DNA of 64,000 nucleotides. Origin: Paenibacillus rhizovicinus (GTDB lineage: Bacteria > Bacillota > Bacilli > Paenibacillales > Paenibacillaceae). Every line of letters begins with the position of its first letter. Position 1 is the first letter of the stretch. Position numbers and translations under genes: made by a program. Shown here in pieces: positions 36,226 through 45,149 of this stretch. The notes under the pieces were generated by a model. The model was not told the DNA's origin and searched no databases. It saw nothing but the letters and a program-made list of their open reading frames with translations. The stretch spans positions 854,001 to 918,000 of the forward strand of contig NZ_CP048286.1 of NCBI RefSeq assembly GCF_010365285.1, read 5' to 3'.

Positions 36226-38405
36226 ACTCGAAGATCCACTCCTTTGTACGGCTTCGTGGACCAATCTTGTCCTTCCGCCGTAAACTGGAGTCCGTCGTGT
36301 CCGTTTAATCGATCCACAATGCGCTCCGGCATATCATCAACGCGCAGCGTGAGCAGCTGATATCCGGCATTGGCCATCGCGGTATTCAGTTCATTTCGCG
36401 CGGATTCGACAAGCTGCGCAGTCGCAGGATGATCATTCCAAACGTGAAGATTAACGATTTTATTGATAACCTGCACGTCGACAACCGTATCGCCGAGATT
36501 TTTCATTCGCAAATCGAAGACCAGCCTGCAGTTGTCGCCATCCAACTCTCCTTTGCGCCCTCTCCGTGTCTGGATGTGGACGGAAGCCGTTTGACTGCCG
36601 TCCTGTCCCTTCATGGGAATAAACATCGTGACGTGAGAGAACAATGCGCCGTTCTTCTCCGGGGAAAGCAGCAGCTGCTGGCCTGTGATATGAGAAACAA
36701 GCTGCTGCGCCGTATCGCGAAGCTGTTGCGGCACATCATCGCTTGCCGCTATGGTCATTAACGCGCTCTTCAGCGACTCCGACGTATTCATGACGCCATC
36801 ATCGCCGCTTAAATCATCTTGCGTCAGACCGATTGACGGCATTTCGACGGATTGCTGCTGATTCCGTTCCATTAGCATGCTTAAAGATCTCGCCTGACTC
36901 CCCAATACCTGAGCATGGTCATTAGCCGTTTTCAAGTCGGAATGGTTTCCTGGCCTTTGCTCCGCTGCTTCTCTAACATGGGTAGCGGCAGGGGGACTCG
37001 CATTGTTAGGCGCACTCGCAGTTGTAGAAGCTTGATCGGCGGAATCCTTAATCGTAGCCGTCGCAAGCAATCGCTCGTGATCGACACCCATCCATTTCAT
37101 GACTTGCTTTACCCAGCTGCCACCGGCATTATCCTGGGTATTCGCTTCTGAGGCTTGCAAGCCTTCTGGTTGCGCGCTTCCTGTGGATGCGACTAGCGTC
37201 CTGAGACTGTTCGCCTGATCCACATTACCGCCTTGTTGTCCGCCATGCGGCAGCATCGTTGCCGCCGTTTGATTCACGCGTGCATGGACTATCGAAGGGT
37301 TCGACTGAAGCGGCACCGCAACGTCATGTCCATTCCCGTTTAAAGGCTGCATGCCTCCCCTGAGTGCTGCCTGACCTTGCGTTTGTTGCGCAGAACCTGT
37401 ACTAGTACGAGAAACACCGTTAAGTTCCGCTTCTTGAGCTGCATGGTCAGCGCCAATCGTCTGCTGCATCCCGGCGCCTTGCAGCACGCCGTTTGCTTGC
37501 TGCGCGCCAGCCGGCGCGCTCATGCCCGCCGCGCCAGCGCCGGCGGCCAGCGGCGCGGCGGCGCCGCGCGCCGCCGGAGCAGCAGCTGCGCCGGCTGCTC
37601 CCCGGGGCACCGGCTCCGCCGAAGCGGTGCCCCTTGCGCCCGCGGCGCCAAAGGGCGCCAACTCCGCGCTCCCGCCGTCGCCGCCCACGCGCATAAGCGC
37701 TGCGCCTTCGGACAGCAGCGCCTGCAGCTTCGCTGCGGCCGCTTGCGCCGCCCGCGGCGGCTGCGTGGCACCGCCCGGGGCCTGCTCCCCGGCCCCGGAC
37801 GCCGCCTCGCCGCGCCAAGCGGCAAGCCCCGCCTCCAGCGCATCCAACAGCTCATGCGCCGGCGGCCCGGCAAGAACCTGCTGAAGCGCGCCGATCGTCG
37901 CGCCTGTCATCGGCAGTCCGCGCCGCACCGCGAGCGCGGCCGCCTTTGCCCAAGACTGCGCATCGCCGCCGGCAGGCATGGCGGCAAGCGCCGCTTTAAA
38001 CTGACTCGCCAGCTCGCGAGTCAGGACGACACCGTCCTTGCGCAATTCGCCGACCAGATCGGCGGACGCTTTCGTATCCGGCAAGCCAAGCGCCTTCATC
38101 CATTCCTTCACGCCGGCTTCGGCGACGACGGCCGATTTCGGATCGGCCTGCTTCAATACCAGCGTGCCGTCTCCGGATTCAGGCTGCACTTGCAGCAGCA
38201 TCGCTTGTCCGGGCTCCAGCGGCGTTTCCAGCTTCGCATGAACGGGAGTCCCGTTAATTTGAATAATGCCTTCCTCAACGCCGGTCATTTTCACAAGTAC
38301 GCCGCGGACCGTTTGGCCGACTTTAAGCTCTATCGCCTTGCCTTCGCTTGGCTGCGCATCGCCAACAAGACCCTTTATTAATTGTCCGATCGACATCGAC
38401 ATCAT
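36222..38405 (-). CDS. Large FliK-like protein with Flg_hook-type C-terminus (YlqG position)
   Basis: At 727 residues this is a second FliK-like protein outside the flagellar operon. The N-terminal about 75 residues form a conserved small domain (GKAIELKVGQTVRGVLVKMT). The middle about 400 residues are low complexity; residues near 180-330 are extremely Ala/Gly-rich and encoded by very GC-rich DNA. The C-terminal about 150 residues (CRLVFDLRMKNLGDTVVDVQ, LVESARNELNTAMANAGYQL) resemble the FliK substrate-switch domain. The start at 38405 has AAGGA 7 bases ahead. It occupies the Bacillus ylqG position, with the ylqH-type gene next. Function unknown. Confidence 0.78.
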   Translation of the reverse strand: MMSMSIGQLIKGLVGDAQPSEGKAIELKVGQTVRGVLVKMTGVEEGIIQINGTPVHAKLETPLEPGQAMLLQVQPESGDGTLVLKQADPKSAVVAEAGVKEWMKALGLPDTKASADLVGELRKDGVVLTRELASQFKAALAAMPAGGDAQSWAKAAALAVRRGLPMTGATIGALQQVLAGPPAHELLDALEAGLAAWRGEAASGAGEQAPGGATQPPRAAQAAAAKLQALLSEGAALMRVGGDGGSAELAPFGAAGARGTASAEPVPRGAAGAAAAPAARGAAAPLAAGAGAAGMSAPAGAQQANGVLQGAGMQQTIGADHAAQEAELNGVSRTSTGSAQQTQGQAALRGGMQPLNGNGHDVAVPLQSNPSIVHARVNQTAATMLPHGGQQGGNVDQANSLRTLVASTGSAQPEGLQASEANTQDNAGGSWVKQVMKWMGVDHERLLATATIKDSADQASTTASAPNNASPPAATHVREAAEQRPGNHSDLKTANDHAQVLGSQARSLSMLMERNQQQSVEMPSIGLTQDDLSGDDGVMNTSESLKSALMTIAASDDVPQQLRDTAQQLVSHITGQQLLLSPEKNGALFSHVTMFIPMKGQDGSQTASVHIQTRRGRKGELDGDNCRLVFDLRMKNLGDTVVDVQVINKIVNLHVWNDHPATAQLVESARNELNTAMANAGYQLLTLRVDDMPERIVDRLNGHDGLQFTAEGQDWSTKPYKGVDLRV

Positions 38406-38553
38406 CCGCACATCCTTCCACTCGCACAAACCTATAGCTCTATTATCGGTTCTGCCGCGCCATGCCTGAACCCCTAATCCGCTTGCTTTCGCTCCGTGCT
38501 CCTACCAATTACCACCATAGCAGCCTTCACGCATCCTGATCCTGCTTCATCCC

Positions 38554-39168
38554 CTAGAACAATACCTGCTGCTCCGCAAACAGCTTCCCCAGAAAACTCT
38601 GCCGATGCATCGGGCTCGGACCGAATTCCAGCAGCTTCTCGCGATGCAGCTTCGTCGCGTATCCTTTATGAATCGCGATTCCGTACGCAGGATAGAGTTT
38701 ATCCCATTCGTCGCAGCAGAGCCGGTCACGCGTCACTTTGGCGAGAATCGAGGCCGCCGCAATGGACTGGCTCCGTGCATCTCCTTTAATAATGGCTTGC
38801 TGCGGCAAGTCGATGTCGACCTTCTCCGCGTCCACGAGCAAAAACTCCGGCTGGATGCCCAGCATCTCGACCGCCTGCTTCATCGCCAGCCTTGCGGCTT
38901 GTTTGATATTAATCTCATCCACGACGGCCGCATCGACGCGCGCGACAGCCCAGGCTTCAGCACAATCGAGAATTTGCCAATACAGCTCTTCCCGTTTTTT
39001 CTCCGATAGCTTCTTGGAGTCGTTAATCCCGTCCAATACGAGCCCGACAGGCAAAATAACGGCCGCTGCAACGACGTCCCCGAACAAACAGCCGCGCCCG
39101 ACTTCATCGATGCCTGCCAAACTATGATAACCCTGCTCCCACAGAGGCTTCTCGAACTCTTCCAACAT
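38554..39168 (-). CDS. rnhB: Ribonuclease HII RnhB
   Basis: Removes ribonucleotides and RNA primers from DNA. The catalytic signature is LAGIDEVGRGCLFGDVVAAA; DSKKLSEKKREELY and the later LVDAEKVDIDLPQQ and SIAAASILAKVTRDR complete the acidic site. The start at 39168 (MLEEFEKPLWEQG) has a G-rich site ahead; the ATG at 39195 has none. 204 residues. It is downstream of rbgA, separated by a terminator, and precedes the FliK-like gene. Confidence 0.95.
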   Translation of the reverse strand: MLEEFEKPLWEQGYHSLAGIDEVGRGCLFGDVVAAAVILPVGLVLDGINDSKKLSEKKREELYWQILDCAEAWAVARVDAAVVDEINIKQAARLAMKQAVEMLGIQPEFLLVDAEKVDIDLPQQAIIKGDARSQSIAAASILAKVTRDRLCCDEWDKLYPAYGIAIHKGYATKLHREKLLEFGPSPMHRQSFLGKLFAEQQVLF

Positions 39169-39331
39169 TCCCGTTTCCCCGCTTCCACGATTCATGCTTT
39201 GCTTATGTATACCGCATCTATATAGGCTATTATCGCAATTTCTGCTCTTGCTGTCATGCAGCTTTTATCCATATTCCATTCACAATTTCAACCATCCTGC
39301 ATCGGCATGGCATCCCCTAAAAAACAAAAAA

Positions 39332-39359
39332 ACAGCCGCCTTGCGAACAAGGCAGCTGT
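39332..39359 (-). terminator. Rho-independent terminator after rbgA
   Basis: Arms ACAGCCGCCTTG / CAAGGCAGCTGT have one mismatch and a tetraloop GCGA-type turn, followed on the minus strand by TTTTTTGTTTTTT. Confidence 0.88.
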
Positions 39360-39368
39360 TTCTAATAT

Positions 39369-40235
39369 TTACAGCCAAGGCGTTTCCAGCGTAATGCGAC
39401 CCAAGTTGCCAGCACGAAGCTCCCGCAGAATAACGCCGGACGCTTTCTCCAAATCCACGCGTCCGCCGCTTACGAGACAGCCGCGTTTGCGTCCGATATC
39501 TTCCATGACGCGTACAAGCTCATTATTGTCTTCCGTGTCGCTTGGCGGTTCGGTCAACCCGAAACGTTCTGCGAGCGCATCCCAATAATAAGTCGTCAGC
39601 TCTTTGATCGCGAAGAATGCCACTTCTTCCACGTTCAGAACCTGCTCGCGGATCGCGCCGGTCATCGCCAGCTTAAATCCGACGAGCTGGTCTTCGAATT
39701 TCGGCCACAAAATCCCTGGCGTATCGAGCAATTCCATCTCGGTGCCGACCTTGATCCACTGTTGGCCTTTCGTTACGCCGGGCCGATCTCCGGTTGCCGC
39801 GATATGGCGTCCGGCCAGACGGTTGATCAGCGTCGACTTTCCGACGTTCGGAATGCCCACGATCAGTCCGCGAACGGCGCGCGGGATCATGCCCTTGGCA
39901 ATTTGCCGGGCGATTTTGTCATGCAGCAGTTCTTTCACTTTCACCGGAATTTCATTGACTCGCGTGCCCGTAGAAGCGTCGATCGCCAGACTTGCAATGC
40001 CTTTGTCGGCAAAATAGGCCCGCCATTTCTCCGTCGTCTTCGGGTCCGCCAGATCTGCTTTATTCAACAAGATGAGCCGCGGCTTACCTTGCAAAATTTC
40101 GTCTATCATCGGGTTCCGGCTGGAAAGCGGTACGCGGGCGTCAAGGAGCTCGATCGCGATATCGATCAACTTAAGCTTCTCTTGAATTTCCCTTCTTGCT
40201 CTCGTCATGTGACCGGGAAACCACTGAATCGTCAT
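39369..40235 (-). CDS. rbgA: Ribosome biogenesis GTPase RbgA (YlqF)
   Basis: Circularly permuted GTPase needed for late 50S subunit assembly. Permutation is visible: G4 ([12 protein letters not shown], about residue 60) comes before G1 ([17 protein letters not shown], about residue 125) and G3 ([10 protein letters not shown]). The N-terminal [15 protein letters not shown] is diagnostic. The ATG at 40235 has GAGGTG 9 bases ahead; the GTG at 40247 falls inside it. 288 residues. It follows lepB by 13 bases. Confidence 0.96.
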   Translation of the reverse strand: MTIQWFPGHMTRARREIQEKLKLIDIAIELLDARVPLSSRNPMIDEILQGKPRLILLNKADLADPKTTEKWRAYFADKGIASLAIDASTGTRVNEIPVKVKELLHDKIARQIAKGMIPRAVRGLIVGIPNVGKSTLINRLAGRHIAATGDRPGVTKGQQWIKVGTEMELLDTPGILWPKFEDQLVGFKLAMTGAIREQVLNVEEVAFFAIKELTTYYWDALAERFGLTEPPSDTEDNNELVRVMEDIGRKRGCLVSGGRVDLEKASGVILRELRAGNLGRITLETPWL

Positions 40236-40248
40236 GCTGTCATTCACC

Positions 40249-40950
40249 TCATCCGTGTTTCACGAAAGCCATTTTGTTCATCGGCCAGAAAATGATATCC
40301 GCCCGACCGACGATTTCCTTGTCGTCCACATAACCGATAATCCGGCTGTCCTTACTGTTTCGGCGGTTATCCCCGAAAGCGAGCACATGGCCCTCGGGTA
40401 CGACGTCCGTATCGAAGTTCGAATTCGGGAAGTTGCGTTCCGGTCCGCCTTCGTTGTTGAAAATCTCGCCGTTAGCCTTGGCTGCAGCGATCGATTGCTT
40501 CAAATACGGCTCATCGACCAATTTCCCGTTAACGTAGAGATTGTCATCCTCGTATTTGATCTTATCGCCTGGCACGCCAATAACGCGTTTAATGAAGTCT
40601 CTGCCCTCGTCAGGCACATGGAATACGATGACTTCGCCGCGTTTTGGATGTCGCAGCTCGTAAACCGCCTTGTTGACGATTAATCGTTCACCTGTATAGA
40701 AATTAGGCTCCATGGAAGGTCCATCCACGATGAATGGCGCAAACAGGAAATAGCGGATCACCAGCACGAGAATCGCGGCAATCGCAAGCGCCTTGACCCA
40801 TTCGAACACTTCTTTCTGCGCGCGTCCTTTGGCTGGCGGCTTGCTTGGCGTTTCAGGAGCATCCGCACCGTCAACGACCGTATGTTGTTCCTCTGGCTTT
40901 ACGTCATCCTGCCTCATTAGTTGTTCGTCATTGCGCTCCTGTTGATCCAT
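40249..40950 (-). CDS. lepB: Type I signal peptidase LepB (Sip family)
   Basis: Cleaves signal peptides at the outer membrane face. An acidic cytoplasmic N-terminal tail of about 50 residues precedes one transmembrane helix ([20 protein letters not shown]). The catalytic Ser is in [18 protein letters not shown] and the Lys is in [17 protein letters not shown]-terminal [16 protein letters not shown] box is present. The start at 40950 has GAGGGTG ahead. 233 residues. It forms a unit with rbgA. Confidence 0.94.
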   Translation of the reverse strand: MDQQERNDEQLMRQDDVKPEEQHTVVDGADAPETPSKPPAKGRAQKEVFEWVKALAIAAILVLVIRYFLFAPFIVDGPSMEPNFYTGERLIVNKAVYELRHPKRGEVIVFHVPDEGRDFIKRVIGVPGDKIKYEDDNLYVNGKLVDEPYLKQSIAAAKANGEIFNNEGGPERNFPNSNFDTDVVPEGHVLAFGDNRRNSKDSRIIGYVDDKEIVGRADIIFWPMNKMAFVKHG

Positions 40951-41118
40951 GATTACACCCTCTTCTATGCAGGAATATAAGCCCTCGTCCGCCAATCCGA
41001 TACCTGTTCAATTATGTACAAGAAGAATCAGCATTCTCGTTATAAGACGGAAAAAGCTGCTTCTCAGTTTCAATGCTCACAGAAATGTCACCGTTACGAA
41101 CTTTTTAAAAAGCGAAAA

Positions 41119-41140
41119 GGGACTTGTTTGCGCAAGTCCC
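41119..41140 (-). terminator. Rho-independent terminator after rplS
   Basis: The perfect eight-base arms GGGACTTG / CAAGTCCC with a six-base loop are followed on the minus strand by TTTTCGCTTTTT. Confidence 0.88.
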
Positions 41141-41154
41141 CCTCTTGTCGTTCA

Positions 41155-41496
41155 TTAGCGAATTTCTTTGATTCTCGCAGCTTTACCGCGAAGATTGCGG
41201 AGATAGTACAGTTTCGCGCGACGGACTTTACCGCGGCGTGCAACTTCGATCTTCTCAATTTTCGGCGAGTTCACTGGGAACGTTCTTTCTACGCCAACGC
41301 CGTACGAAATTTTACGTACTGTAAAAGTAGCACTGATACCGCCGCCGCGACGTTTGATTACAACGCCTTCGAACAGCTGGATACGCTCGCGCGTGCCCTC
41401 GATAACTTTTACGTGTACCTTAAGCGTGTCGCCTGGACGAAAGCTAGGAAGGTCAGTACGAAGATTTTCTTGCGCAATTGTTTGCAAAAGATTCAT
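41155..41496 (-). CDS. rplS: 50S ribosomal protein L19
   Basis: Large-subunit protein at the 30S-50S interface. 113 residues with the conserved [20 protein letters not shown] and [26 protein letters not shown] lies before the ATG. It has its own promoter, a leader stem and a terminator, so it is a single-gene unit between trmD and lepB. Confidence 0.98.
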   Translation of the reverse strand: MNLLQTIAQENLRTDLPSFRPGDTLKVHVKVIEGTRERIQLFEGVVIKRRGGGISATFTVRKISYGVGVERTFPVNSPKIEKIEVARRGKVRRAKLYYLRNLRGKAARIKEIR

Positions 41497-41528
41497 TTAG
41501 TTTCAACTCCTTCCACCATAGACGTTCT

Positions 41529-41573
41529 TATAAGCTACCGGAATCCCTTTGGAAACCGGGTCTCTGCTTTATA
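41529..41573 (-). ncRNA. Candidate L19 leader (ribosomal protein autoregulatory RNA)
   Basis: In the 5' untranslated region of rplS the minus strand can pair TATA-GC-CCGG with CCGG-GC-TATA around a loop of about 14 bases, with small internal bulges. Firmicutes rplS genes often carry the short L19 leader RNA that lets L19 control its own synthesis. Identity rests on position and a plausible stem, not on a covariance match. Confidence 0.45.
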
Positions 41574-41607
41574 GCGGACCGTCCGAGTTAACAAAGCAAC
41601 ATCTGCT

Positions 41608-41636
41608 ATTTTAACATAACCCCGCCCAGAACACAA
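41608..41636 (-). promoter_or_regulatory. Candidate promoter of rplS
   Basis: On the minus strand TTGTGT is followed after 17 bases by TAAAAT, with an upstream TG (TGTTAAAAT, an extended -10). It lies about 35 bases upstream of the leader stem. Confidence 0.52.
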
Positions 41637-41677
41637 CAACAGGATTGATGCAAAATCTCGAGTTTCATGAAGGCCGT

Positions 41678-42430
41678 TTACTGCGATTCATTTTGCTGCC
41701 TGTTCTTGATCTGCTCCGCAAGCCACAGCCGTTCTTTCTTGGTCATTTCGACGGTATCCAGCAGCTCCGGACGGCGCTCCAGCGTACGCAGAATCGATTG
41801 CTGACGCCTCCAAACCTCCACGTTCGCATGGTGGCCGGACATGAGCACTTCGGGCACTTCCCAACCTCGGAAAACAGCCGGACGCGTATAATGAGGGTGC
41901 TCCAGCAAGCCCGTGCTGAAGGAATCCGTAACAGCCGACGTTTCGTTGCCAAGCACGCCGGGCAGCAAACGCACGATACTGTCGATCATCACCATCGCCG
42001 GCAGCTCGCCTCCGGTCAGCACATAATCGCCTAGGGAAATCTCATCCGTCACGAGATGCTGGCGAATCCGCTCGTCATAGCCCTCATAGTGGCCGCATAC
42101 GAAGATAAGATGCTCTTGGGCAGATAGTTCTTCCGCCTTCTTCTGCGTATAAGGCTCGCCCTGCGGGCATAGCAGGATGACCCGCGGCTTGTCTCCGCCT
42201 TCAGGCATAAGCGCCTCCACGGCCGCGAACAAGGGCTCTGGCTTAAGCACCATGCCCCCGCCTCCGCCGTAAGGGTAATCATCTACCGTATTATGCTTAT
42301 TATTCGCGTAATCCCGGAAGTTAACCGCATTCAAGCCGACGATTCCCTTATCTCGCGCTTTGCCAAGAATACTGGCTCCGAATACGCCATCGAACATTTC
42401 GGGAAACAGCGTCAGTACATCGATGCGCAT
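41678..42430 (-). CDS. trmD: tRNA (guanine-N1)-methyltransferase TrmD
   Basis: SPOUT methyltransferase that makes m1G37 in tRNA, preventing frameshifts. Signatures include [36 protein letters not shown], the knot region [15 protein letters not shown] and [20 protein letters not shown]. 250 residues. It starts three bases after rimM. Confidence 0.97.
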   Translation of the reverse strand: MRIDVLTLFPEMFDGVFGASILGKARDKGIVGLNAVNFRDYANNKHNTVDDYPYGGGGGMVLKPEPLFAAVEALMPEGGDKPRVILLCPQGEPYTQKKAEELSAQEHLIFVCGHYEGYDERIRQHLVTDEISLGDYVLTGGELPAMVMIDSIVRLLPGVLGNETSAVTDSFSTGLLEHPHYTRPAVFRGWEVPEVLMSGHHANVEVWRRQQSILRTLERRPELLDTVEMTKKERLWLAEQIKNRQQNESQ

Positions 42431-42433
42431 GAG

Positions 42434-42952
42434 CTAAATCAGCCCTTCCATCAGATGAACCTTGACGACTTTATTCGCGACATCCACGTTTAACACGACT
42501 TCGTCAATGACGGGAATGAGCACCTGTTTGCCTTTCGGCGGTTGAATCACCCACACGTCATTAGCGCCGGGAACGAGAATCTCCGTAATAACGCCAAGCT
42601 CCGCGCCTTCGTCCGTTACGACTTTGCAGCCGATGATTTGATGCTGGTAATATTCGCCTTCATCCAATTCGACCAAGTCTTCCTTGGATACCTTCAGCGA
42701 CCAGCCTTTGTATTTCTCGACTTCGTTGATGTTTTCGTAGCCTTTCAGCTTCACGATGTACATCCCTTTATGTTCTCTTGAGCTCAGTACTTCCACTTTC
42801 AGCTGCTGACCATTCTCTTCGTTCATAAGCGTCAATACCTTATTCGGCGCAAAACGTTCCTCGGGAAAATCCGTTTGCGAAAAGATTTTCACTTCGCCGC
42901 GAATGCCGTGCGTATTGACCAGTTTGCCGACAGATAACCATTGTTGATCCAT
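42434..42952 (-). CDS. rimM: 16S rRNA processing protein RimM
   Basis: Ribosome maturation factor acting on the 30S head. The N-terminal beta-barrel (SVGKLVNTHGIRGEVKIFSQ) is followed by a PRC-barrel domain (YYQHQIIGCKVVTDEGAELG; GKQVLIPVIDEVVLNVDV). 172 residues. AGGCAGGAG lies ahead of the ATG. It forms a pair with trmD, separated from khpA by a terminator and a palindromic repeat. Confidence 0.95.
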   Translation of the reverse strand: MDQQWLSVGKLVNTHGIRGEVKIFSQTDFPEERFAPNKVLTLMNEENGQQLKVEVLSSREHKGMYIVKLKGYENINEVEKYKGWSLKVSKEDLVELDEGEYYQHQIIGCKVVTDEGAELGVITEILVPGANDVWVIQPPKGKQVLIPVIDEVVLNVDVANKVVKVHLMEGLI

Positions 42953-42988
42953 TCGTTGTCTCCTGCCTTATTCGTAATTTGCCAAGGT

Positions 42989-43086
42989 GAAACGGCAAGC
43001 GCCGTCCATCGGAGGCGAAGCGCGTTTCATTCCGGAGAAATAGAAGCCCATTTATGTGAAGAAAAGCTAATAGATCCTTATATTTC
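42989..43086. repeat. Dispersed palindromic repeat, copy B (khpA-rimM gap)
   Basis: Related to 6047-6139 along its full length, with the same order of arms: GAAACGG, CGCCGTCC, GGCG, GCGTTTCATTCCG, then GAAATA..AAG and CTTATATTTC. The outer hairpin pairs GAAACG with CGTTTC. It lies between the khpA terminator and rimM. Two copies in 64 kb suggest a family dispersed in the genome. Confidence 0.7.
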
Positions 43087-43094
43087 ATCGAAAA

Positions 43095-43120
43095 AGAGCT
43101 AGGATGGCTATCCTAGCTCT
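43095..43120 (-). terminator. Rho-independent terminator after khpA
   Basis: The perfect 11-base arms AGAGCTAGGAT / ATCCTAGCTCT with a GGCT loop are followed on the minus strand by TTTTTC. It ends the ylxM-ffh-rpsP-khpA transcript before rimM. Confidence 0.9.
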
Positions 43121-43138
43121 GTCTCGATGTACGATCGC

Positions 43139-43369
43139 CTACGAAATAATATCGACCATGACGCGCTTCTGCGACTTTACGGCAGCAGAAGCGACGACTG
43201 TTCTTAGATTTTTGGCGATCCGTCCCTGCTTGCCGATCACTTTCCCGACATCGTCGGGATTGACCGACAGCTGATAGACGGTGCCGCGATCGTCTTCTTT
43301 CACGTCGACGCGTACATCCTCCGGGTTATCCACTAAAGCCTTCGCTATGACAAGAATCAATTCTTTCAT
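43139..43369 (-). CDS. khpA: KH-domain RNA-binding protein KhpA (YlqC)
   Basis: Small RNA-binding protein that partners KhpB in regulating cell envelope genes. 76 residues form a single KH domain with the GxxG loop in VGKVIGKQGRIAKNLRTVV. The start at 43369 (MKELILVIAKAL) matches the family; the frame open to 43495 is an artefact overlapping rpsP. It follows rpsP by 26 bases. The ylqD gene found next in Bacillus is missing. Confidence 0.93.
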   Translation of the reverse strand: MKELILVIAKALVDNPEDVRVDVKEDDRGTVYQLSVNPDDVGKVIGKQGRIAKNLRTVVASAAVKSQKRVMVDIIS

Positions 43370-43395
43370 CACAATAGGCCCCCGCATCGAGTGGT

Positions 43396-43668
43396 TTATT
43401 TTTGAAGTTTCGACTCGTGAAGCTTCGTCATTACGCCTGCTTTGGAAAGCAGGTTGCGGACTGTGTCGGAAGCTTGCGCTCCGTTTTGAAGCCATTTAAG
43501 AGCTTTCTCTTCATCGATATTAACTTGAGCCGGTTGAGCAACCGGATTATAAGTACCGATTTCTTCAATGAAGCGACCATCGCGCGGGGAACGGGAATCG
43601 GAAACTACCACACGGTAGAAAGGCGCTTTATGCGCACCGATACGTTTCAAACGAATACGTACTGCCAT
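43396..43668 (-). CDS. rpsP: 30S ribosomal protein S16
   Basis: Small-subunit assembly protein, 90 residues. Conserved [20 protein letters not shown] and [25 protein letters not shown] lies ahead of the ATG. It lies between ffh and khpA, the standard order. Confidence 0.98.
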   Translation of the reverse strand: MAVRIRLKRIGAHKAPFYRVVVSDSRSPRDGRFIEEIGTYNPVAQPAQVNIDEEKALKWLQNGAQASDTVRNLLSKAGVMTKLHESKLQK

Positions 43669-43711
43669 GAGAATTCACCTCCTTCAAAAAATATCCTTGC
43701 TTAGCAAACCA

Positions 43712-45085
43712 TTAAAACGGGAACTTCATTCCTTTTGGGAGCATGCCTTTGAGGCCTTTCATGCCGCCCTTCGGACCTTTTGGACCCATCATGGATGAGA
43801 ATTGCTTCATCATCTTCTTCATATCGTCGAACTGCTTGATCAGCCGGTTCACTTCCGCTACGGAAGTACCGCTGCCTGTTGCAATCCGTTTGCGTCTGCT
43901 GTGATTGAGAATTTCGGGCTTGCGCTTCTCTTCTTTCGTCATCGATTTGACGATCGCTTCCACGCGGCCGATTTGTTTCTCGTCCACCTTCATGTTCTTC
44001 ATGTCCTTCATCTTGCCCATGCCAGGCATCATGTCGAGCAACTGATCCAAAGGGCCAAGCTTACGAACCTGTTCCATCTGATCCAGGAAATCCTCGAACG
44101 TGAATTCTGCCGTGCGCATCTTGCGTTCCATCTCGGCCGCTTTCTCGGCGTCGATGCTGGATTGCGCCTTCTCGATCAGCGACAGCATGTCGCCCATGCC
44201 GAGAATACGGGAAGCCATGCGTTCCGGATGGAACGGCTCCAGCGGTTCGATCTTCTCGCCCGTTGCCGCGAATTTAATCGGACAGCCGGTAACTGCTTTG
44301 ACCGACAATGCCGCACCGCCGCGCGTATCTCCGTCCAGCTTCGTCAAGATGACGCCTGTCAGCTCGAGCTGGCTGTGAAAGCTTTGCGCCACGTTAACCG
44401 CTTCTTGACCCGTCATGGCATCGACCACAAGCAGCACTTCGTCAGGATTCGTCGCTTCATGGATTTGGCGAAGCTCCGTCATCAACGCTTCGTCGATGTG
44501 CAATCGGCCGGCCGTATCGATAATGACGTAGTCATGACCGTTATCCTTGGCAAGCTGAAGTCCCTGGCGGGCGATTTCGACCGGAGAGGTCTGATCGCCT
44601 AACGTGAACACCGGAACGCCGATCTGCTCTCCGAGCACTTGAAGCTGCTTGATCGCTGCAGGTCTGTAAATATCGCCGGCAACCATCAACGGCTTATGCT
44701 TGTCCTTGAGCAGCAGTTTCGCCAGCTTCGCGGACGAGGTCGTTTTACCTGCACCTTGCAAGCCTGCCATCAAGATGACGGTCGGCGGCTTGTTCGCTTT
44801 GGCAAGCTTCGTGTTCGAGCCGCCCATCAATTCCGTCAGCTCTTTGTTTACGATATCGACGACGACCATGCCAGGCGTGAAGCTCTTCGACACTTCCAGA
44901 CCGACCGTCCGTTCCTTCACCTTCGCGATGAAATCCTTGACGACCTTGAAGTTAACGTCAGCTTCGAGCAGCGCCAAGCGTACTTCGCGCATTGCCTCGT
45001 TCACATCATCCTCGGTTACTTTGCCCTTGCCGCGCAATTTGCCGAAAACATTCTGCAGTCTGCTGGACAATCCTTCAAATGCCAT
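43712..45085 (-). CDS. ffh: Signal recognition particle protein Ffh
   Basis: Targets nascent membrane proteins with the 4.5S/6S RNA and FtsY. The N domain is followed by the G domain with AGLQGAGKTTSSAKLAKLLL (G1), VIIDTAGRLHIDE (G3) and TKLDGDTRGGAAL (G4). The methionine-rich M domain ends GMKGLKGMLPKGMKFPF. The ATG at 45085 (MAFEGLSSRLQ) has AGGAGG 8 bases ahead. 457 residues. It is cotranscribed with ylxM, rpsP and khpA. Confidence 0.97.
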   Translation of the reverse strand: MAFEGLSSRLQNVFGKLRGKGKVTEDDVNEAMREVRLALLEADVNFKVVKDFIAKVKERTVGLEVSKSFTPGMVVVDIVNKELTELMGGSNTKLAKANKPPTVILMAGLQGAGKTTSSAKLAKLLLKDKHKPLMVAGDIYRPAAIKQLQVLGEQIGVPVFTLGDQTSPVEIARQGLQLAKDNGHDYVIIDTAGRLHIDEALMTELRQIHEATNPDEVLLVVDAMTGQEAVNVAQSFHSQLELTGVILTKLDGDTRGGAALSVKAVTGCPIKFAATGEKIEPLEPFHPERMASRILGMGDMLSLIEKAQSSIDAEKAAEMERKMRTAEFTFEDFLDQMEQVRKLGPLDQLLDMMPGMGKMKDMKNMKVDEKQIGRVEAIVKSMTKEEKRKPEILNHSRRKRIATGSGTSVAEVNRLIKQFDDMKKMMKQFSSMMGPKGPKGGMKGLKGMLPKGMKFPF

Positions 45086-45149
45086 AGTCGTCACCTCCTG
45101 AAAGTTTATACATGAAGTCTCAACCGGGACACCGGTAAGATAATGAAAG

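Noticed and set aside
37377..38381. 334-codon plus-strand frame opposite the FliK-like gene
   Set aside because: Arg-rich shadow of a GC-rich coding region; no ribosome-binding site or homology.
38406..38553. Possible promoter or terminator between rnhB and the FliK-like gene
   Set aside because: No stem with a T run and no paired hexamers with correct spacing were found.
43370..43495. 42-residue extension of KhpA
   Set aside because: It overlaps rpsP, lacks family similarity, and the ATG at 43369 gives the standard KhpA length.
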